From contig NZ_MQVY01000001.1 of the NCBI RefSeq assembly GCF_002954385.1, positions 38,892 to 102,891 of the forward strand: a stretch of 64,000 nucleotides of DNA, in the 5' to 3' direction. Positions 1-12,257 of this stretch are shown piece after piece. The stretch comes from Tenacibaculum sp. SG-28 (GTDB lineage: Bacteria; Bacteroidota; Bacteroidia; Flavobacteriales; Flavobacteriaceae). The first letter of the stretch is position 1, and each line of letters opens with the position of its first letter. The notes under the pieces were generated by a model. The model was not told the DNA's origin and made no database searches. It saw nothing but the letters and a program-made list of their open reading frames with translations. The position numbers and the translations under genes were made by a program.

Positions 1-48
1 GTAGTTTGTCTTTTCTTTTGCGCTATTGTACTAGTACATACAAAAAGC

Positions 49-80
49 AATAGTACGACTGTAAGTCGTAGGCTATTTTT
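49..80. terminator. Candidate bidirectional terminator
   Basis: TACGACT (54-60), loop GTA, AGTCGTA (64-70) is a perfect 7-bp stem. It is extended by AATAG and CTATT around a GG bulge, and T(5) follows at 76-80. An A-run upstream gives a T-tail on the minus strand as well. It probably ends a gene lying left of the window. Confidence 0.45.
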
Positions 81-527
81 AAACATAATTTAAGATAGTT
101 TAGTTAGTAATTTTTTATAAAACTATAAAAAAAATACAGTAAATACAAATAGATTTAATGAGCTTAAGTGTTGCTTTTATTAAGGGTAATTATTTTGTTT
201 ACTATTTTGGATATTATTTAAAACAAACATGTAGTGTTACTGAATAACTTATTAAGATATTAACGAGAATACCGCCTGAAAACCAATAGTTTTTTTTGTG
301 AAAATCATCAAAATTACTTCATGCTGTTTTACTTTTTTTTAAAATTATTTAACAATTATATTAATAAAAAAAATGATTTATTATTGCTTTTTTAAATTTT
401 ACAGGATACCGTGATTTTACCAATCCATAAACATTAAGTAACTATTACTTTAAGAGGAAACATCTTTTTTGTTTTATTATTACAGTGTTATTCCATCATA
501 AAAGTATGTTATAATTAGTTGTGTTAG

Positions 528-555
528 AAACCATGTTGTATAGCATGGTTTTTTT
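528..555 (+). terminator. Candidate intrinsic terminator
   Basis: AAACCATG (528-535), 8-nt loop, CATGGTTT (544-551), then four more T. The T-tail favours the plus strand, where no gene precedes it in the window. It also sits about 40 bp past the stop of the minus-strand gene at 595-963 and could serve that gene weakly. Confidence 0.45.
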
Positions 556-594
556 ATTTTTACTATTATATACCAGTGACTTTAATTTAGAATA

Positions 595-963
595 TTATTT
601 TTTAAACAAGAGCTTTCCATCTTGGTATACTGTTATTTCTTTACCTTTTCCTCGAACTTCAAAATTTTCTCCTTTATACCAAATGCCTGACCCCGGTTTT
701 TGATTTTCTAAAATATAGTCTTCACTTTGGAATTGTAGAACCATTTCTTCTTTTTCGTTGTAGAATTTCAAAATTAACTCTTGTCCTGTGCTAATGTTAA
801 TGGTATCTACACGTATTATTGGAGTTGGTAATGGTTTACTTTTTTTGATTCCGATGTACACAAGATACAGGTTGAAATAAGTAAAATAGAACCCAGGAGA
901 TATCGTAGCATGATGATTGATTTTTATTTGGTTCAAGATACCATTATTGTTGTTAAATTGCAT
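595..963 (-). CDS. Hypothetical protein
   Basis: A 122-residue protein that I do not recognise. Residues 20-40 are aromatic and hydrophobic and may be a short membrane or surface segment. The C-terminal half reads as beta-strands rich in Lys, Glu and Gly and ends GKLLFKK. There is no signal peptide or lipobox. It stands alone, divergent from the adhesin operon. The open frame is clean and its composition resembles that of other genes here, but its start (ATG at 963) and function are uncertain. Confidence 0.45.
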   Translation of the reverse strand: MQFNNNNGILNQIKINHHATISPGFYFTYFNLYLVYIGIKKSKPLPTPIIRVDTINISTGQELILKFYNEKEEMVLQFQSEDYILENQKPGSGIWYKGENFEVRGKGKEITVYQDGKLLFKK

Positions 964-1143
964 TTGTTTACATCATAAAAATATTAGAAATTAAATCTTT
1001 TTATCAAAGTTTGCCTTCTTTAGTTCAACGAAATGATTTTTCAGTTTAAATTCTTCTTTCTATTGCTACAAATATTATTATATTCGTACTACAATTCCCC
1101 TCAGTGTACTGTTTATTTTAAAATTGTTAATGCTTTGTATTCT

Positions 1144-4100
1144 ATGATTTCTAGAAAAGAGAGATTTAAGGTAGTTGTTTTTGTTCTTTTTTTATATTTA
1201 TCAACTTTTACTATTAATGCTCAGAATTGTTCTGTAAACGCCGGTGTGGATTTTACTATATGTGAAACAGAAACACTTACGCTAAACGGTGTTTTGGGAG
1301 GGCAAATTGCCTCCTCTTTGTGGGTGCAAACTAGCGGTCCTTCTACCATTATACAAAATCCGAACAATGCAGTTACCGATGTAACCGGTATTGTTGGAGG
1401 TAATGTGTATACCTTTGAACTAACTGCAGTTTGTGGGGACACTGTCGCAGCAAATTCTCAGTCTATTTCAGTTACTGTAAATCCTATACCCATAGCTAAT
1501 GCTGGAGCAGATATTGAAGGTTGCCCTGGGACCTACAATTTACAGGCTAACTCCTTTGATACTAGTTCGGGTGATGTCATTGGATATTGGATGGTGCTCG
1601 GTAGTAATCAGGCAGGAGTAACTTTTAGTGACAAAAGTTCTCCGACATCTAGTATTACCTTGTCGGATACTTCTGTAGGGACCACCACACTGCGCTGGAC
1701 CATTGAAAATACTAAAACAAATTGTATAACCGAAGATACGATGGTCGTAACAAATTTTGGGGGAGAGCCTATAGCAATTGCTGGTCCTGATAAGACCTTG
1801 TCAAATTGTTACATGACAACAACCTCCACAGAATTAGATGGATCTATAGGTGGGGATGGAACTGGTTCGCAAATTGGTACCTGGTCTTTTGTTTCTGGTC
1901 CTAATGTGCCTAATATTTTAGACCCAAATGATGAAAAGACACGAGTTACTGGTCTTATCGAAGGTGTATACGTTTTTCGTTGGACGGTTACAGGGCCCTG
2001 TGCGACAGGAAAAGACGAAGTAACGATTACTGTTCCTCCAGCCACACAAGATATTACCGATGCAGTGGTTAAAAGAAGAAATATTAGATTTTGCGATCCT
2101 ACTGTAACTACGGCTGTTTTAAAAGGAAATGTTCCAGAATTTGCAGGAGAAACTGTGCAATGGACACAGGTGGGAGGACCAACTTTGCCGCCAGGCTCGA
2201 TTGTTAGCCCTAACAGTCCTACAACACAGGTAATTAATTTGGATGGCTCCTCTCCAAAGGTATATACCTTTAGGTATAGTATTATTGGAGGTGCTTCCAA
2301 TTCAAATTGTATTTCGAGAAGTGAAACTAAAATTCATTTCAATAAACCATCGGTTACCATTGCGATTAATAATGGAAACGACATGGTGTTAAATTTAGAC
2401 CAAACGGTAGTTAATGTTCCCTATTCGATAAAAGGAGGAAACCGTACTCGTTATGAAATTATTGCGGCACCCGATCCTTCTGGGTTAGTTTCTCTACAAA
2501 ATGCAGGACAAAGTCCTTTGCGATTGGATTTAAATGCAGGGCCAGGTGTATATACCCTAAGAATGGTGCGAGATTCCCAAGGCGATGTGTTAACAGGTTG
2601 TAACCTAGCTTCTGATGAAATAAACATCACGGTGTCGCTTTCTCCCACAGATTCGAATGCAGGTTCTGATTCGGTACTCGATTGTGGGCAGTCTTCCACT
2701 TCCCTTGCCGGAAATCCAGTAAGTGTAGGAATCGCTACGTGGTCTCAGGTTAGTGGACCCAATACAGCAGTTATATCCGATATCAATATCCCGAATCCTA
2801 CTGTAACTGGTTTAATTCCGGGAGAGTATGTGTTTAGATATGTAGTTTTTGCAGGGCCTAACGCACCAGTTTCTTCGTCTGATACAAAAGTAACCTATGC
2901 AACGCCACCGGTAGCAGATGCTGGCCCAGACGATTCCATATGTGCAGGAACCTATCAACTTCAAGGAAATACTCCAGAGCCAGGACAAACTGGTAAATGG
3001 ACGGTAAATCCAAGTGCTGGGATTGTTTTTTAGACGATGCCCTGCCCAATACTTCGGTTTCTGGATTACAAAAAAATCAAACGTATGTATTTACATGGAC
3101 CGTTAGTACTTTAAAATGTGGTAATGCCTCGGATGACGTAACTATCGACACTAAAGTCGTAGAAGCTCCTTCAAGAGCTGATGCAGGACCAGACCAATGT
3201 TTAAACACCGGCAGCTCTGCGATAGTTTTAACAGCAGTAGAAACGGAGACGCCATTTCGAGGAAAAGGAGAGTGGACCTTCGTTTCCGGGCCTTCCGTTC
3301 CAATAATTGTAGCAACAGGAGATTTTACAGCCAATGTGTCAAGTATGACTAGTGATGGAACTTACGAATTCAAATGGACGGTAAATGCTCTGTTTTGTTC
3401 TGCGTCTACAGAGGATACTGTTTTAGTTACCATAGGGCCAGATACTAGTATTGGTATCGATGCAGGTCCGGATCAAGAGGTTTGTTCGGATAGGGTAGTT
3501 ATGGATGCGAATGTCCCTGCTGCAGGACTTTCCGGAAAATGGGAGCAAGTTTCAGGAAATGCGGGTTGGACGGTAGACGATATCCATAACCCAAAAGCTA
3601 CTTTTACCAATTTAATCGAAGGAAAGTATAGTTTTAAATGGGTAGTTTCGAAAGGCAGTTGCGAGTCTTCGGAAGATCAGATTGATTTTTCAATTAGCCA
3701 AGGACCTACTCCTGCAGTTGCAGGCCCAATAGCAGATGTTTGTAATGCTGCTACCTTAACGCTTACGGGAAATATAATTACGCAAGGAACAGGAACTTGG
3801 ACGGTAGTCTCTGGTCCGAATAACCCAACAATTGTTGATCCAAATGATCCTACCTCTGAAGTGAGAAATTTAATTAGTGGTCGTTATGAGTTTAAATGGA
3901 CTAGTAGAAATGGTTTTAATTGCCCAGATTCGGAAGCTACAACTACAGCCGAAGTGGTTGCAGAAATTAATTTGGATGGTAAAGACCAAGAATTATGTGC
4001 AGCAACACAAGTTTTATTGGAAGCGAACAAAGGAGCTATTGGAGTTTGGACACAAACAGCACCTATAAATACTGCTGTGGTTTCTTTAACCACCACTTCA

Positions 4101-7100
4101 GATAATACTGCTATTGCAGAGCTAGATCCATTGGTGACCGATACGTATGTTTTTACTTTTACTGCGGGAACAACCTGTACGAGTTCCGATTCGCTAGAGA
4201 TAAAGAATACAAAATTACCAGATACGCCATATGCTGGCCCAGACCAAGAAATTTGTACCGACACTACAAGCAGTGTAATCATGGCCGCTACGGGAGAACC
4301 TGGAAATTGGATTTTAGTAAGTGGTCCAAACACCCCAACGATTTCAGACGATACCGATAAAAATGCTACGATATCTAACCTTATCCAAGGGCTTTATATT
4401 TATGAGTGGAATGTCGGGTCTGCACCGTGCACAGAAATTAAAGATGTGGTTAGAATTAATGTGTATGATACACCGTCAATAGCAGATGCAGGTCCTGATC
4501 AAACAGGAGGTGCATCTGCTTGTCAAGTTTTACCGCAGTTAGATGCCGTGCCACCAACAACTGGTATTGGTACCTGGACGTTAACTGCGGATCCCTCGGG
4601 AGGAACTGGAATTATTATTGATAGCCCGAACGATCCGAAATCAACTCTTACAGTTAATAATCCTTTTACCTTACCGCTGGGTAGTTATGAGTTTACATGG
4701 ACAGTTTCCAATGGAAACCCTGTATGTTCTGATTCTGTAGATACAGTTATTGTAGAATTTAATGAGCCTCCTGCCTCTGATGCCAATGCAGGACCAGATC
4801 AGGAGCTTTGTGATGCGGATACTACTACCTTATTTGGTAATACTATCAGCGTTGGGACTGGAACTTGGACACAAGATTCCGGACCAAGTTCTGCAGTAAT
4901 TGCTAATCAATTTGCTCCTGAAACAGCAATTTCAGGCTTGCAATCGGGAACTTACGTTTTCCGATGGACCGTAACCAGTGGCGGTTGTAGTACTTTCGAT
5001 ACAGTAGAAATTAAAATATACGACGATTCTACCATAGCTACTATAGATGCAGGACCCGACCAAACTGTAGGACAGTTTGATAATATTTTTATGAGTGCTT
5101 CTGATGTCACTCCTCTAGTAGGGGAATGGTTGTTTAAGAATGGTCCATCCACACCTGTAATTATCAATAAGAATGATCCAAACACCCAAATTACTGGGGT
5201 TATTCCAGGAACCTATGAATTTACTTGGAATGTTTCTTTTGGCGTTTGTCCACCAAAAGAAGATACGGTGATTATTACCGTTACAGGAGTTACAGATATT
5301 AGTGTAGCAAAATCGGTAAGTGTACCAAATCCAATAATAGGATCTACGGTTACCTATTCGATAGCGGTTAAAAATGAAGGAATAAATGATGCTACTGGAA
5401 TTGTTATTTTAGACGAGCTACCTGTTGGTATTTCGGTAGTAACAGGTTCTGTAAGCGATAACGGAGTTTTAAATCCAGGAAACAGAACCATTGAATGGTC
5501 TAATCTTGCTATTGATGTCGCTAATTCGCAAGTACTAACCTATGAGGCTACTGTTCTCGATCCTACCAATGTAGCAGACGAGTATAAAAATACCGTTAGC
5601 CTTCAATCTTTAAATGAAATTGATGAGAATCCAGATAATAATGAAGATAGTGTCGAATTAACGCCAGTATCTTTGGTAGATGTAATACTGACAAAAACAG
5701 TGAATAATTCGGCACCGAATGAAGGAGAAAATATTTTCTTCAGAATAACGGTAGAAAATAATTCTTTAAGTTCGATTACCAATACTGTTATTACAGACCT
5801 ATTACCAACAGGTTTAACCTATGTGAATGCAACAACTACAACACCAAATTGGAATTATCCAAATTGGAATATTGGAACTATGTTGCCAGGAGCAAAAGAA
5901 CAATTGATTATTGAGGCAACGGTCGATACTGGAACTGCCGGACAATCTATCACGAATGTTGTTTCGAATTCTCAAGACCAAGAAGATAAAAATTTAACGA
6001 TAGATGACGACACTGAGACCATTCAGGTGACAAGTACAAATTTAGTTACTAAGAAAACAGTACAAAAACAATTAGTTGAAGAAGGAGAGACCATTTGGTT
6101 TACGATAAATGTAGCGAATAAAGGACCTGGGTTAGCCACCAATATATCGCTAACCGATGTTTTGCCTACTGGTTTAGACTATGTCGTCGATGTTGCAAGT
6201 CAAGGAACCTATAATTCTGGAACAGGTTTATGGAATATCGGAGATATCAAAAATGGAAGTGATGCCTCTCTGCGCTTATTTACTAAAGTGGGTGCTGGGA
6301 CGCAAGGACAACGAATCACCAATACTACCACAGCAGCAAAGGGAGATCAATCCGATCCAATAACCGATGAAGATATTTTACAAGCTACCGTTTTCGTAAA
6401 TACTTTTACAGACATTGTAGTAAACAAAGTAGCAGATAACCCAACGCCAAACGTTGGTGATATCGTGAACTATACAATAAGTGTTACCAATGCAGGTAAT
6501 ATTGCAGTGACCAATCTCGTCTTAACCGATTTGCTACCAAACGGATTAACCCATGTTTCTGGAAACACCTCTGTTGGCGTATGGTCTCCACCTAATTGGA
6601 GTGTTGCTGTAATTCAACCTGGAGTTACCGAAGTTTTAACATTAGAGGTTCTCGTAGGACCAGGGACAGAAGGACAATCCTTAACTAATGTGGTAACACA
6701 CCAACAAGATCAATTTGACTTAAATCAGAGAGCAGACGATCTAGAGGAAACAGTAACCGTGACATTATCTGATTTGGTAACGGTTAAAACTGTTGACAAT
6801 ACTCTGGTTGGAGAGGGGGATGTGATTACGTATTCGATTGCGGTAACCAATAACGGCACAAGTGATGCTACTAATGTTAGTTTAATAGATGTTTTACCTA
6901 GTGAAGTAACCTATATTAGTGACAATAGCGCCGGAAACTATAATATTGGTTCTGGTCTTTGGAATATTGGTGATATTAGTTCAGGAGATACAGAAGTGTT
7001 AACAATTCTCGCTCGCACCAATACCGGTACTGCAGGGTCAAAAATTACCAATACTACCACTGCAGCGATTGGAGATCAATCTGACCCTAGTACCAAGGGT

Positions 7101-10100
7101 GATGTTTTAGACGCAGAGGTATATGTAGATAACGGAACGGATATCGTATTGCGTAAGGTAGTAAACAACAAAACGCCAAATGAGGGCGATACGGTTTTAT
7201 ATGAAGTGTCGGTGACAAACAATGGTACAATAGCCGCCACAAATGTAGTAATTACAGATGTTTTAGATGCAGGTTTAGTTCCTGTTGGAGGTGTCCCTTC
7301 AGAGGGTATTTGGTCGTATCCAACTTGGAATATTGGAACCATTGCTCCGGGCGTTACCGAAAATTTAGTTTTACAAGTTTTTGTTGCCAACGGAACTGCT
7401 GGACAAACTTTAGTAAACAGAATTTCAAATACACAAGACCAATTCGATCAAAATATAACGCCAGATGATACTGAGGAGTCTCTCACTGTTAATAGCTCGG
7501 ATTTGATTACTGTTAAATCTGTAAATAATAGTAGACCAACTATTGGAGATACTGTTATTTATACTATCGCTGTAACTAATAACGGACCTAATGATGCCAC
7601 TCGAGTTTCTTTAATAGACAAATTACCAAATGGCGTTACCTATATAAGAGATGATGCAAATGGTTCGTATAATGTGGGTTCAGGTGTTTGGTTTGCAGGT
7701 AATTTGGTAAATGGTGCTACCAAATTACTTAATATAGAGGTTAGTGTTGATAATGTTGCGGGTGGAACAACCATTGTTAATAAAACCACTGCAGCCGTGT
7801 CAGACCAAACAGATTTATCTACCAACGGGGATGTATTGGAAGCATCTTTATTTATCGATAATGAAACCGATATTGTGCTAGCAAAAACTGTAGATAACTC
7901 CAATCCAAATGAAGGAGATAGAATATCTTACACGATAACGGTTACCAATAACGGACCAATTGATGCGACAAACATTAGCGTTGCTGATATTCTTCCTTCC
8001 GGTTTAATTTACGTATCTAGCCTTGCTACTAATGGTGCCTATTTGAATTCGAATTGGGAACTACCTTCTTTATCAAAGGGTGCTACAGAAACCCTAATTT
8101 TGGAAGTTTTAGTGGATGGAGGAACCGCAGGTCAATCAATAACAAATACTATTTCTAATACACAAGATCAATTTGACACAAACATTACCACAGATGATTC
8201 GGAAGAAACCATACGAGTTACTTCGGCAGATTTGGTAACGGTGAAAACAGTTGATATTTCGGAACCATCAGAAGGAGAAAGTATCACATATACCATAACA
8301 GTTACCAATAATGGACCAGATGATGCTACCAATATTGTTTTAGTAGATAATTTACCAAATGGGGTGACGTATCAAAGTGACGATTCAAACGGTACTTATA
8401 ATAGTGCCACTGGAGAATGGAAATTCCCAACACTTACAAACGGTGCTATTGCAGTATTAAATATTGTGGCATCGGTAGATGTGGGAACTTCGGGAAGCTT
8501 TATAAAAAACCATACCACAGCTGCACAATCGGATCAGACCGATACAACCACGAACGGTGATGTATTGGATGCTACCATTCACATAGACAACGCCGCAGAT
8601 ATTGTTATTTCCAAAACAGTTAATAATGCAACTCCAAATGAAAATGAGATCATCGAGTATACCATTAGTGTAGTAAATAATGGCCCTGTTCAGGTAACAG
8701 GATTATCAATTAAAGATATTTTACCAAATGGATTAACTTTTGTCTCTGCCACTCCATCTGCAGGTTTTTGGAATAATGCAGTGTGGAATGTAGGAACACT
8801 TGCCAATGGAGCTAATGCATCACTTTCTTTAAAAGTACGCACGAACCAAGGAACAGCAGGCTTATCGATTACCAATACGATTAACAACAGTCAGGATCAG
8901 TTAGATACAAATCTTACTTTAGATGATAATACCGAAACCATTGTTGTTTCAAGTGTAGATTTAATAACTACTAAAATTGTAGATATTACAAATCCAGAGG
9001 AAGGAGATACGATAACATATACAATTACTGTAACCAATAATGGACCTAGTGATGCAACTAATGTACGTTTAACAGATAACCTTCCTTTCGGAGTGAATTA
9101 TAGCAGTGATAATAGTTCCGGACGATACAACAGTAGCACCGGAATATGGGATATTGGTTCACTTGCAAAAAGTAGTAGTGCTTCTCTCCAAATTCAGGCG
9201 CTGGTTGCCCCAGGAACAGCAGGAAAATCGATAACTAACAGAACTACTGCAGCTGCTGGAGACCAATCTGATTCGCAAACTACAGGCGATAGTTTAGAAG
9301 CAACCATTTTGGTTAAAAATGAGGCAGATGTTGTCATCGCAAAAGCAGTAAATACTAATACTCCTAGTGAGGGTGAAGAAATAATATACACTATTACAGT
9401 GACTAATAACGGTCCTATACCAGTAACTAACTTAGTGGTTGAAGATGTGTTGCCTTCGGGCTTAAGTTATATTCAAGGAATCGCCTCTGAGGGAACATGG
9501 ATTGCACCAAAATGGAATGTTGGTACCTTAGCATCAGGAAACAGTGAAACCTTGCGATTAAGGGTACTTGTAAATTCCGGAACAGCAGGAACTGTATTAA
9601 CCAATACCATTACCAATACACAAGATCAAATAGATACCAACCTAACACCAGATGACGCAAGCGAAACCATACGAGTTTCTTCTGCAAATTTGGTAACTAT
9701 TAAATCAGTAGATAATAACACGCCGAGTGAGGGAGATACGATACAGTATACTATTGCTGTAACTAATAAAGGACCAAACAACGCAACCAACGTAGTCTTG
9801 ACAGATATTTTACCAAATGGAGTTACCTATATTAGTGATACGAGTGGCGGAGCTTACAATAGTGGTTCCGGAATTTGGAATATTGGTGATGTTTCCAACG
9901 GTTCCTCTGTTGCATTAACAATTGTCGCTGAGGTTGACGCTGGCACCGCAGGAACTAGTATAACAAATACTACTTCCGCAGCAAAAGGAGAGCAATCGGA
10001 TACAACCATCCAGGGCGATGTTTTAGATGCAACGATAACTATTTACAATACTACAGATATCGTCCTTTCTAAAACTGTAGATAATAACCTACCCAATGAA

Positions 10101-12236
10101 GGAGATATAATAGAGTACCAAATTACAGTGACTAACAATGGTGCGATTGCTGCAACCAATTTAATAGTGGAAGACGCATTACCATTAGGTTTAACTTTCG
10201 TGCAAGCAATACCTTCGGAAGGATTGTGGTCTTCTTCACAATGGAATATTGGAACACTAAATGCTGGGGCTAGTGAAACTTTATTACTTCGTGCTGTCGT
10301 TAATACTGGCACAGCAGGACAAACTATCGTCAATTCAATTTCCAATACACAAGACCAAATAGATGGGAATGTAACTCCTGACGACTTAGAAGAATCAATA
10401 CAAGTTGCTAGCATAGATTTGGCTGTTACGAAAACGGTAGATAATGCAATTCCTATTGAATTAAGCACTGTTAATTACACGATAACAGTAACTAATAATG
10501 GAGTAAACCGTGCCACCAATGTGCGTATAACCGATGCTTTGCCAAATGGCGTAACGTATGTAAGCGATGATAGTTCGGGTGCCTATAATAGCGGTTCAGG
10601 AATTTGGACTATTGGTACTTTGCAAAGTGGAGAAACCGCTACACTCGTTATTGAAGCTAGGGTTAATATTGGTACCATTGGACAAACCATTACAAATACA
10701 ACATCTAATTTATCTGCGGATCAAACAGATATGGACGTATCGAATAATGTAGGCAGTGTTTCTATTGTTCCCGATCGAGGGGTTGATTTGAGCTTGACCA
10801 AACAATTTGTAGATAATGATGGGGCACCAGTGAACGGAAATATTAAGACTTTTGAAATAATAATTTCTAATTCAGGAGCTTCCATTGCGACAGGAGTTGA
10901 GGTTACCGATGTATTACCATCAGGTTATAAGTTTGTCAATTACAGTTCTACAAGTGGTACCTATGACGAAACAACTGGAATTTGGAATATCGGAACCGTA
11001 GTACCTTCTGTAAATATCGTACTTTTAATAGATGTCGAAGTTCTAGGATCAGGGAATTACCAAAATTGTGCCGAGATTACCAAAATGAATGAAGACGATT
11101 TAGATTCTATTCCGGGTAATTCGGATCCAAATGAAGATGATTACGCTTGTGCTTCCATATCTTTTGGTTCAGACCTCGATTTAGGCCTTGAAAAAACCGT
11201 GCAAGGAAGTGCCAATGGATTTACCATTGGAAGTGAAGTTACCTTTCAAATCGAGTTAACTAATTACGGGTTATTAGATGTTAGAGAGGTAGTCGTTGAA
11301 GATATCGTACCAAACGGATATACGTTTACCAGGTATCAGGCAACCTCAGGAGTATATGATACCTCTACTGGATTCTGGACTATTACCAATATGATGAAAG
11401 ACACTAGTGAGGTACTAACAATTATTGCCACGGTAAATAGTACCGGGAACTATGAGAATTGTGCTTCCATAGTTAGTTCTACCATTACGGATAAAGACCC
11501 TAGCAATGATCAAAGTTGTGCATCGATTAGTCTTACAGATCTAATCGACTTGGAGTTGGTAAAAATAGTAAGTACCAATAATTCGTATGCGCTAGATCAA
11601 GTAGATTTTACCATTCAAGTTTCTAACGAAGGTCCAAGCACTGCAACAGGTGTAACGATTCTTGATGTACTTCCTACTGGTTACGAATTTATATCCTACA
11701 CCGCTAGTGTAGGAGTATACGATGCAACTACTGGTATATGGGATTTGAATACTAGTTTGAATTCAGGTGCTGTAGAAACTCTCGACATTACTGTAAAAGT
11801 TTTACCGTCTGGAAATTGGAAAAATACTGCGGAAGTTCTTACTGCAGGCCAACAGGATGCAGATTCTACTCCGGGGAATGGAAATCCTAATGAAGACGAT
11901 TTCGATTCTGCAGATTTGGACGTAGATGTACGAGTAATTGCTCCAGAAGAATTTACACCTAATGGGGATAATATCAACGATACCTTTGTTATCCAAAATT
12001 TACAGATAGTATACCCTAATTTTAAAATCGTTATCGTTAATCGATGGGGAAATAAAGTTTACGAATACCAGCACAATGGAAATCCTAACAAAGAGCCTCT
12101 GTGGTGGAACGGTATTTCACAGGGAAGAATGAATACGGGTGATGGCATTATGCCAGATGGCTCCTATTTTTATTCTATTGAGTTTAACAATGGAGATCGC
12201 AAACCTATCACAGGGTGGGTTTATTTAAGACAATAA
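1144..12236 (+). CDS. Giant PKD/DUF11-repeat surface adhesin with gliding-motility (CHU_C) C-terminal domain, one frameshift
   Basis: A cell-surface protein of about 3,697 residues once one base is added, probably exported by the type IX secretion system. I start it at ATG 1144, not the in-frame 1033, because 1144 gives a signal peptide (basic MISRKERFK, hydrophobic core, ending INAQ). In order there are about 15 PKD/Ig-like modules marked by DAGPDQ-type motifs (to about 5285), 18 DUF11 modules (5286-11930), and a C-terminal domain with EEFTPNGDNIND and VNRWGNKVYEY, the hallmark of TIGR04131 (CHU_C, a type B CTD). The frame breaks at T(6) at 3026-3031: GIVF then stop, with DDALPNTSVSG continuing in the next frame. 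A seventh T restores GIVFLDDALPNTSV inside a PKD module. It is followed directly by its PorP/SprF and OmpA partners. SprB-like adhesion or gliding is inferred. Confidence 0.88.
1222..5285 (+). repeat. Array of about 15 PKD/Ig-like protein modules
   Basis: Modules of roughly 85-105 residues, each opening with a variant of ADAGPDQ-x-C and closing with YVFRWTV or YEFKWTV followed by an acidic strand. Modules 4 and 5 (about 2060-2640) have lost the opening motif. The DNA is not closely identical between units, so this is an old, diverged protein repeat. Confidence 0.75.
5286..11930 (+). repeat. Tandem array of 18 DUF11 (B_ant_repeat-like) modules
   Basis: Each module is about 120 residues and matches the DUF11 pattern: TKTVDN, EGD-x-I-x-YTITVTNNGP, ATN, DVLPNGVTY, WNIGTL. 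Repeat 1 is divergent. Repeats 2-15 (about 5673-10778) alternate strictly between type B (ending NTQDQ-D, then DD) and type A (ending TTAA-x-x-DQSD, then GDVLDA), seven pairs of about 729 bp. Repeats 16-18 form a third type with DVLPSGYKF and conserved Cys/Asn motifs. Confidence 0.85.
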
Positions 12237-12257
12237 AATGCTAATTGATTGAAAATA

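Larger units (their letters stand above)
1..594. other. Non-coding left edge
   Basis: I see no credible gene here. The DNA is very A+T-rich and has frequent stops in all frames. It holds two hairpins with T-tails (49-80 and 528-555) and a 12-bp perfect palindrome TGTACTAGTACA at about 28-39, whose flanks CTATTG and CAATAG are also complementary. A short open frame at 521-703 lies on a terminator and overlaps the end of the minus-strand gene at 595-963, so I do not call it. Confidence 0.6.

Noticed and set aside
521-703. 60-codon plus-strand open frame
   Set aside because: It begins inside the 528-555 terminator and runs antisense into the end of the 595-963 gene; composition is hydrophobic by base bias.
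1809-2300. 163-codon minus-strand frame within the adhesin
   Set aside because: Shadow of the repeat-coding strand; no signal or motif.
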